The translations under genes and the position numbers were made by a program. Shown here in pieces: positions 13,034-14,641 of a DNA stretch of 14,641 nucleotides. A model generated the notes under the pieces. It saw nothing but the letters and a program-made list of their open reading frames with translations. It was not told where the DNA came from and made no database searches. The stretch covers positions 1-14,641 of the forward strand of contig JBBPYR010000328.1 of NCBI GenBank assembly GCA_038199755.1. The letters are read 5' to 3'. Within the stretch, counting starts at the first letter, position 1. Each line of letters starts with the position of its first letter. Source of the DNA: JBBPYR01 sp038199755. Its GTDB lineage: Bacteria > Chloroflexota > Ktedonobacteria > Ktedonobacterales > Ktedonobacteraceae.

Positions 13034-14641
13034 ATGCTCGAAGTCAATGATTTTAACGCGATTCGTATTAGCCTTGCTAGCCCAGAGCAGATTCGCGGTT
13101 GGAGCTATGGTGAGGTTACAAAGCCGGAGACGATTAATTACCGCACACTAAAGCCTGAGAAAGATGGCCTGTTTTGCGAACGCATTTTCGGCCCCACCAA
13201 GGACTGGGAGTGCTACTGCGGAAAATATAAACGTGTTCGTTTTAAAGGGATCGTCTGCGATAAATGTGGAGTTGAGGTTGCCCGTTCAAAAGTACGCCGT
13301 GAACGTATGGGACACATCGAATTAGCATCACCCGTAAGTCACATCTGGTACTTTAAAGGCACACCCAGCCGTATTGGCCTGCTATTAGATTTATCACCAC
13401 GCAACCTGGAACGCATTTTGTACTTCGCGTTGTACGTCGTGACGAATATCGACGAAGAAGCGCGCCAACGCGAATTAATGCGTCTCGACCAAGAGACAAT
13501 GGAGCTAGAACAAGACCTGGACGGAAAGGTCATCGAGCGCGTCAACAGTCTGCGCACCCAGCGCGATTCTGCTATGCGCGAAGCACAAGACCGTGTCGCT
13601 GACCGTCACGAGATCGAAGAGCGACGTGAGCAAGAACTCGAATCCGCCCGCTCAGCCGAAAGCGATACCCTCGCCCAACTACGTGAAGTTATGGGCAAGA
13701 CGACCGAAGACGATATCGTCTACCTACCCACAGATCAGGTGATCGTGCATGGTAGCGAAGTCGTGCAACCGCGCCACCTCGATGTGTTGGAGCGTGTTGC
13801 TGAGGCCGCCCGCAACTCCATCGCGGAGACCGCCCGGCGCGAGTTAGAGCAGGCACAGTCCGAGAGCCAGCGCGATGCCGAACTCGTCAACATGACCTAT
13901 CAGGGACAGATCGACTCAGCGCAGTCACAATTGGAGAAAGAGCGCAAGGAAGCACGCCAACGCCTAGAGCAGCAGCGGCGCGACCTTGAAGGCTTGAAGA
14001 AGCTCGACCTGCTCCAAGAGACACGCTATCGCGAGTTGAAGGATTCCTTCAGCGACGTGTTCCGCGCTGCGATGGGTGCCGAAGCTGTGCGAGAACTCAT
14101 CTCTGCCATCGACCTGGAAAAATTGTCGCTCGACATGCGCCATGAAATCGTTTCAACCGTAGGCCAACGGCGCAAAAAGGCCACAAAACGCCTGAAGGTT
14201 GTAGAGGCATTCCGCAAATCAAACACATCACCAGAGTGGATGATTTTAACAGTGTTGCCCGTATTGCCGCCAGACCTACGCCCAATGGTGCAATTGGATG
14301 GTGGCCGTTTCGCAACATCCGATTTGAATGATCTTTATCGTCGTGTGATCAACCGCAACAACCGCTTGAAGCGTTTGCTAGAGTTGGGCGCACCAGAAAT
14401 CATCATCCGTAACGAAAAACGCATGCTGCAAGAAGCCTGCGACGCCTTGATTGATAATGGCCGTCGTGGACGTGCCGTTGCTGGTTCTGGCAACCACAAG
14501 CTCAAAAGCCTTTCCGATATGCTCAAGGGTAAACAAGGTCGTTTCCGTCAAAACCTGCTCGGTAAACGCGTTGACTACTCTGGCCGTTCGGTAATCGTGG
14601 TTGGGCCAGAACTCAAATTGCATCAGTGCGGTCTGCCAAAA
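13034..14641 (+). CDS. rpoC: RNA polymerase beta-prime subunit, 5' part
   Basis: The first 536 codons of RpoC are open to the end of the window, with the 3' part outside. The N terminus contains the zinc ribbon with C60, C62, C75 and C78 (ECYCGKYK to CDKCG) and the conserved RMGHIELASPVSHIWYFKG (91-109). The visible end reads GRFRQNLLGKRVDYSGRSV, the conserved segment ahead of the catalytic NADFDGD loop, which lies beyond the window. Between YVV (134-136) and RYREL (331-335), where E. coli has only some twenty residues, there are about 190 residues. They are rich in Glu, Arg, Gln and Ala and mostly coiled coil. Shorter coiled coils in actinobacteria and a large domain in Thermus occupy the same site. 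GGGAGGA four bases before the ATG supports the start. It is probably co-transcribed with rpoB across the 123-bp gap. Confidence 0.99.
   Translation, partial: MLEVNDFNAIRISLASPEQIRGWSYGEVTKPETINYRTLKPEKDGLFCERIFGPTKDWECYCGKYKRVRFKGIVCDKCGVEVARSKVRRERMGHIELASPVSHIWYFKGTPSRIGLLLDLSPRNLERILYFALYVVTNIDEEARQRELMRLDQETMELEQDLDGKVIERVNSLRTQRDSAMREAQDRVADRHEIEERREQELESARSAESDTLAQLREVMGKTTEDDIVYLPTDQVIVHGSEVVQPRHLDVLERVAEAARNSIAETARRELEQAQSESQRDAELVNMTYQGQIDSAQSQLEKERKEARQRLEQQRRDLEGLKKLDLLQETRYRELKDSFSDVFRAAMGAEAVRELISAIDLEKLSLDMRHEIVSTVGQRRKKATKRLKVVEAFRKSNTSPEWMILTVLPVLPPDLRPMVQLDGGRFATSDLNDLYRRVINRNNRLKRLLELGAPEIIIRNEKRMLQEACDALIDNGRRGRAVAGSGNHKLKSLSDMLKGKQGRFRQNLLGKRVDYSGRSVIVVGPELKLHQCGLPK

Noticed and set aside
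1..14641. tRNA, rRNA, CRISPR array or insertion-sequence transposase
   Set aside because: No cloverleaf, rRNA-like block, regularly spaced repeats or transposase motifs were seen on either strand.

Overview
The window looks like a chromosomal segment of a Gram-positive-like, non-Firmicute bacterium. The compact RpoB (1165 aa) and an RpoC with a long coiled-coil insertion near its N terminus suggest Chloroflexota, possibly Ktedonobacteria. That assignment is an impression from family features and has not been searched. Base composition is mixed: the housekeeping genes are moderately GC-rich, while the block at about 0.8-3.1 kb is visibly A/T-rich, as expected for acquired DNA.

Layout. (1) 1-739: a Nudix hydrolase whose 5' end, including the start codon, lies in one arm of a long inverted repeat (1-80 against 100-180) that reaches the window edge. 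(2) 746-2850: a type II restriction-modification system. A controller (C) protein gene overlaps a candidate endonuclease gene by 4 bp, and a Dam-type (D12) adenine methyltransferase converges from the other strand. A 35-bp operator with two tandem C-boxes lies just upstream of the C gene, and the promoter appears to give a leaderless mRNA. (3) 3135-5405: an OmpR-type response regulator and its membrane histidine kinase as a two-gene operon. (4) 5536-6829: a stand-alone receiver protein with its own consensus-like promoter, then a four-helix membrane protein of unknown function. (5) 6907-8677: an overlapping pair, an OLD/AAA_21-type ATPase and a small Toprim-like protein, in the style of two-gene anti-phage systems. 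(6) 8678-9412: a 735-bp non-genic stretch with a near-perfect sigma-70 promoter (TTGACA-17-TATACT), several hairpins and a possible 19-codon leader ORF. (7) 9413-14641: rpoB (complete) and rpoC (5' part, continuing past the window), separated by 123 bp with a 15-bp hairpin and a second palindrome.

How it fits together. The RNA polymerase genes are the conserved anchor. Upstream are two probable defence modules (the restriction-modification system and the ATPase/Toprim pair) interleaved with signalling genes. In many bacteria rplJL precedes rpoB; here the neighbour is the ATPase/Toprim pair. The points most worth checking are the C-box operator and its restriction system, the ATPase/Toprim pair, the long structured leader of rpoB with its possible leader peptide, and the large inverted repeat over the Nudix gene start.
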